DNA of 6,656 bases from UBA5499 sp002426275 (lineage in GTDB: Bacteria > Bacillota > DTU084): contig CALASN010000129.1 in the NCBI GenBank assembly GCA_937888735.1, forward strand, positions 1-6,656, in the 5' to 3' direction. Shown here piece after piece: positions 5,259 through 6,656 of this stretch; the first letter of the stretch is position 1, and each line of letters opens with the position of its first letter. The notes under the pieces are model-generated. The model was given only the letters and a program-made list of their open reading frames with translations. It searched no databases and was not told where the DNA came from. Position numbers and translations under genes: made by a program.

Positions 5259-6062
5259 ATGCCAACCTCTAACATTGAAGCAGTCGGCTTTTATGACAGC
5301 AAACTGTTCTTTAAGAATGTAAAGGTCTCTCCCCAAAGAGAGATTAAATCCTATGAAATAGAGTTATTCGCGCAGACAAGCGGCCAGACGATTATCGACG
5401 GCCGCCGCTACGAGATCAAAAAAGGGCTGCTCTTGGTCGCCAAGCCAAAGCAGACCCGCAACAGCATCCTGCATTTCAAAGCTTATTACGCCCACGTCAA
5501 TGCGTCTGACGCCACCATATCTTCATTCCTGGACCAAAGTCCCCAGTTCACCAGAATCATGAATTTTGATGCTTGCGCCGCCATTTTCAGAGCCATGATC
5601 AACGTCCAAAACAGTCCTGACCCAGCCAAATGCCTCCTCTTGAAAAGCAAACTATACGAGCTTGTCCACCTGATCTACGCTTCTAAACAAAACCAATATC
5701 TGCAAAGCGCGCGCTTTTCCGAACCAACATTTGAGACCATAAAGAAGGCGGCCAGTTTTCTGGACGACAACTTCGCCCAAGAAGTCAGCCTCGCGTCTCT
5801 GGCCGCAAAAGCAAATCTCAGCCCGATTTATTTCCATAAAATGTTCAAGCGATATTTAGGGAAAACTCCGCACCAATATCTGTTAGAAAAAAGGCTTGCG
5901 GCTGCCGAATCATTGCTGATTTCCACCAATCTTCCGCTGGCGGAGATCGCCCTGAAATCCGGATTTAGCTCGCAAGCCTATTTCAATTATTCGTTTAAGC
6001 AAAAGACGCAGCTGACGCCATTGCAGTTCCGGCAAAGGCAAGCTTCCCAGTATCAGCTGTAA
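5259..6062 (+). CDS. AraC-family transcriptional regulator
   Basis: A 267-residue regulator with the common two-part layout. Residues 1 to about 150 form a cupin-like sensing domain (IELFAQTSGQTIIDGRRYEI, KGLLLVAKPKQTRN is the usual beta-barrel strand pattern). The last about 100 residues are the double helix-turn-helix: FLDDNFAQEVSLASLAAKAN then LSPIYFHKMFKRYLGKTPHQ, the linker YLLEKRLAAAESLL, and the second motif LAEIALKSGFSSQAYFNYSF ending LTPLQFRQ. Start choice: AGAAGGAG ends at 5250, only 2 bases before the ATG at 5253 but 8 before the ATG at 5259, so I use 5259 (MPTSNIEAV); the earlier ATG adds two residues. It is divergent from the GH16 operon across a compact control region, which suggests it activates that operon in response to a sugar. 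No conserved effector-binding residue identifies the ligand. Confidence 0.94.
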   Translation: MPTSNIEAVGFYDSKLFFKNVKVSPQREIKSYEIELFAQTSGQTIIDGRRYEIKKGLLLVAKPKQTRNSILHFKAYYAHVNASDATISSFLDQSPQFTRIMNFDACAAIFRAMINVQNSPDPAKCLLLKSKLYELVHLIYASKQNQYLQSARFSEPTFETIKKAASFLDDNFAQEVSLASLAAKANLSPIYFHKMFKRYLGKTPHQYLLEKRLAAAESLLISTNLPLAEIALKSGFSSQAYFNYSFKQKTQLTPLQFRQRQASQYQL

Positions 6063-6081
6063 ACATCCTAGCAATAACAAT

Positions 6082-6112
6082 AAAAAAAGAGAGACCGCTC
6101 TAAAGTCTCTCT
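6082..6112 (-). terminator. Rho-independent terminator of the DUF368 gene
   Basis: Read leftward, AGAGAGAC (6112-6105), a 9-base loop, and GTCTCTCT (6095-6088) form a perfect 8-bp stem directly followed by a run of T (6088-6082, partly shared with the stem). The stem begins 19 bases after the stop of the DUF368 gene. On the plus strand the T-run is missing, so it would not be an efficient terminator for the converging AraC gene. Confidence 0.85.
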
Positions 6113-6131
6113 GTATCTCAGGCATAGGCGA

Positions 6132-6656
6132 CTAGCGACGTTCTTTCTTCCTCTCAAAACAGAAAACCACCAGGAAACCGCCTAATAAGACGACTAAATC
6201 AAGCAGGAGCGTGAAACCAGACCCCGGAGGCGGGAAAATCAGAAGCATAGAACCGAGCAAAAGCCCAAGCGAAGTGTAATAAGCATATTCGTGATAATGC
6301 TCAAACAAATAGGCCAGCGCCTTAACGCAGAGGACCGCGGCAGCCAGAAAACCGATCCCGACTGGAGTTAGCACGTCAAAAGCGCCTGTGGCGAGGCCCT
6401 TCAAGATGCCTTCATATGTCCCCAGGTAGAGCAGAATGAAAGAAGCGCTGATTCCCGGGACAATGATGCCCACTGCCAGAATCGCGCCGCTCAAGACTAA
6501 CATGGAAAAATCCATCGCCTGCTCTCCGGCGCCGGGAGGAATTCTCTGCATCAACAATACCAACAGCAGGGCAGGCGCAGCGGCCAAAAGATAGCATGCT
6601 TTGAACCCGTTTCGATTAGCTGCCCGCAAAAACGACGGCACGCTGCCGCAGACAAG
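6132..6656 (-). CDS. DUF368-family membrane protein (PopT-type undecaprenyl-phosphate translocase), 5' part outside the window
   Basis: The frame is open to the window edge, so the true start lies beyond 6656; the GTG at 6641 is an internal valine (CGSVPSFLR matches the family's GSxPSL region), not a start. About 174 residues are visible and roughly the first third of the usual 270-300 is missing. The family signature GAILAVGIIVPGISASFILL followed by YLGTYE is clear, with Ala where GISGSF is more common. About five hydrophobic segments follow in order (AAAPALLLVLL; the signature region; FLAAAVLCVKALAYLF; LGLLLGSMLLIF; LLLDLVVLLGGFLVVF), then a basic tail KKERR. DUF368 proteins have been reported to recycle undecaprenyl phosphate across the cytoplasmic membrane for cell-wall synthesis. 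It converges on the AraC gene, has its own terminator, and is probably unrelated to the sugar genes. Confidence 0.88.
   Translation of the reverse strand, partial: LVCGSVPSFLRAANRNGFKACYLLAAAPALLLVLLMQRIPPGAGEQAMDFSMLVLSGAILAVGIIVPGISASFILLYLGTYEGILKGLATGAFDVLTPVGIGFLAAAVLCVKALAYLFEHYHEYAYYTSLGLLLGSMLLIFPPPGSGFTLLLDLVVLLGGFLVVFCFERKKERR

Noticed and set aside
6081..6112. Hairpin as a bidirectional terminator for the AraC gene
   Set aside because: The T-tract exists only on the minus strand; rightward the stem is followed by GTATCTCAGG.
6132..6641. DUF368 gene as a complete 169-residue gene starting at GTG 6641
   Set aside because: The frame is open to the window end and the residues before the GTG (LVCGS) continue the family motif, so the start lies outside.
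1..6656. CRISPR array, transposase, phage or defence genes
   Set aside because: I looked for regularly spaced repeats, terminal inverted repeats with transposase motifs, and integrase or nuclease motifs, and saw none; the repeats present are isolated inverted repeats and short regulatory-type direct repeats.

Overview
The window reads as a carbohydrate-utilisation locus of a bacterium, most likely a Bacillota (Firmicutes) member. The evidence is strong GGAGG-type ribosome binding sites before most genes, a GntR-type regulator with a LacI-type effector domain, a canonical hairpin-plus-U-tract terminator, and a DUF368 membrane protein. No rRNA, tRNA or other taxonomic marker is present, so this placement is an inference.

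Layout from left to right. (1) 128-1228, minus: a GntR-HTH/LacI-effector regulator. (2) 1229-1832: 604 bases without a normal-sized gene. They hold a 33-codon ORF (1379-1480, minus) behind a good promoter and a perfect palindrome, plus two hairpins, one with 22-base arms. (3) 1833-3761, minus: an SDR oxidoreductase preceded by an enolase-superfamily sugar-acid dehydratase, separated by only 9 bases. (4) 3904-4746, minus: a GH16-like glycoside hydrolase without a signal peptide. (5) 4786-5096, minus: an overlooked, decayed 5' fragment of what looks like a larger carbohydrate-active protein, with an intact ribosome binding site. (6) 5097-5258: a divergent control region. (7) 5259-6062, plus: an AraC-family regulator. 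(8) 6082-6112: an intrinsic terminator for a convergent, edge-truncated DUF368 (PopT-type undecaprenyl-phosphate translocase) gene at 6132-6656, minus.

Working model (inference): the AraC protein controls a leftward operon that starts at the promoter near 5159-5187 and runs remnant > GH16 > dehydratase > SDR. GH16 would cleave an imported oligosaccharide in the cytoplasm. The SDR and the dehydratase would act on the released sugar, by oxidation to an aldonate and dehydration to a 2-keto-3-deoxy acid, or by a later keto-sugar redox step. The GntR/LacI protein would be a second, sugar-sensing layer with its own promoter. Transporter, KDG kinase and aldolase are not in the window. The substrate cannot be fixed from sequence alone; a galactan is a reasonable first guess because the dehydratase resembles galactonate dehydratases.

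The least ordinary items are the hidden pseudogene, the leader ORF with promoter and palindrome, the long inverted repeat, the helically phased TATC repeats before araC, and the Glu that replaces Asp at the first metal site of the dehydratase. I see no phage, transposase, CRISPR or obvious defence system.
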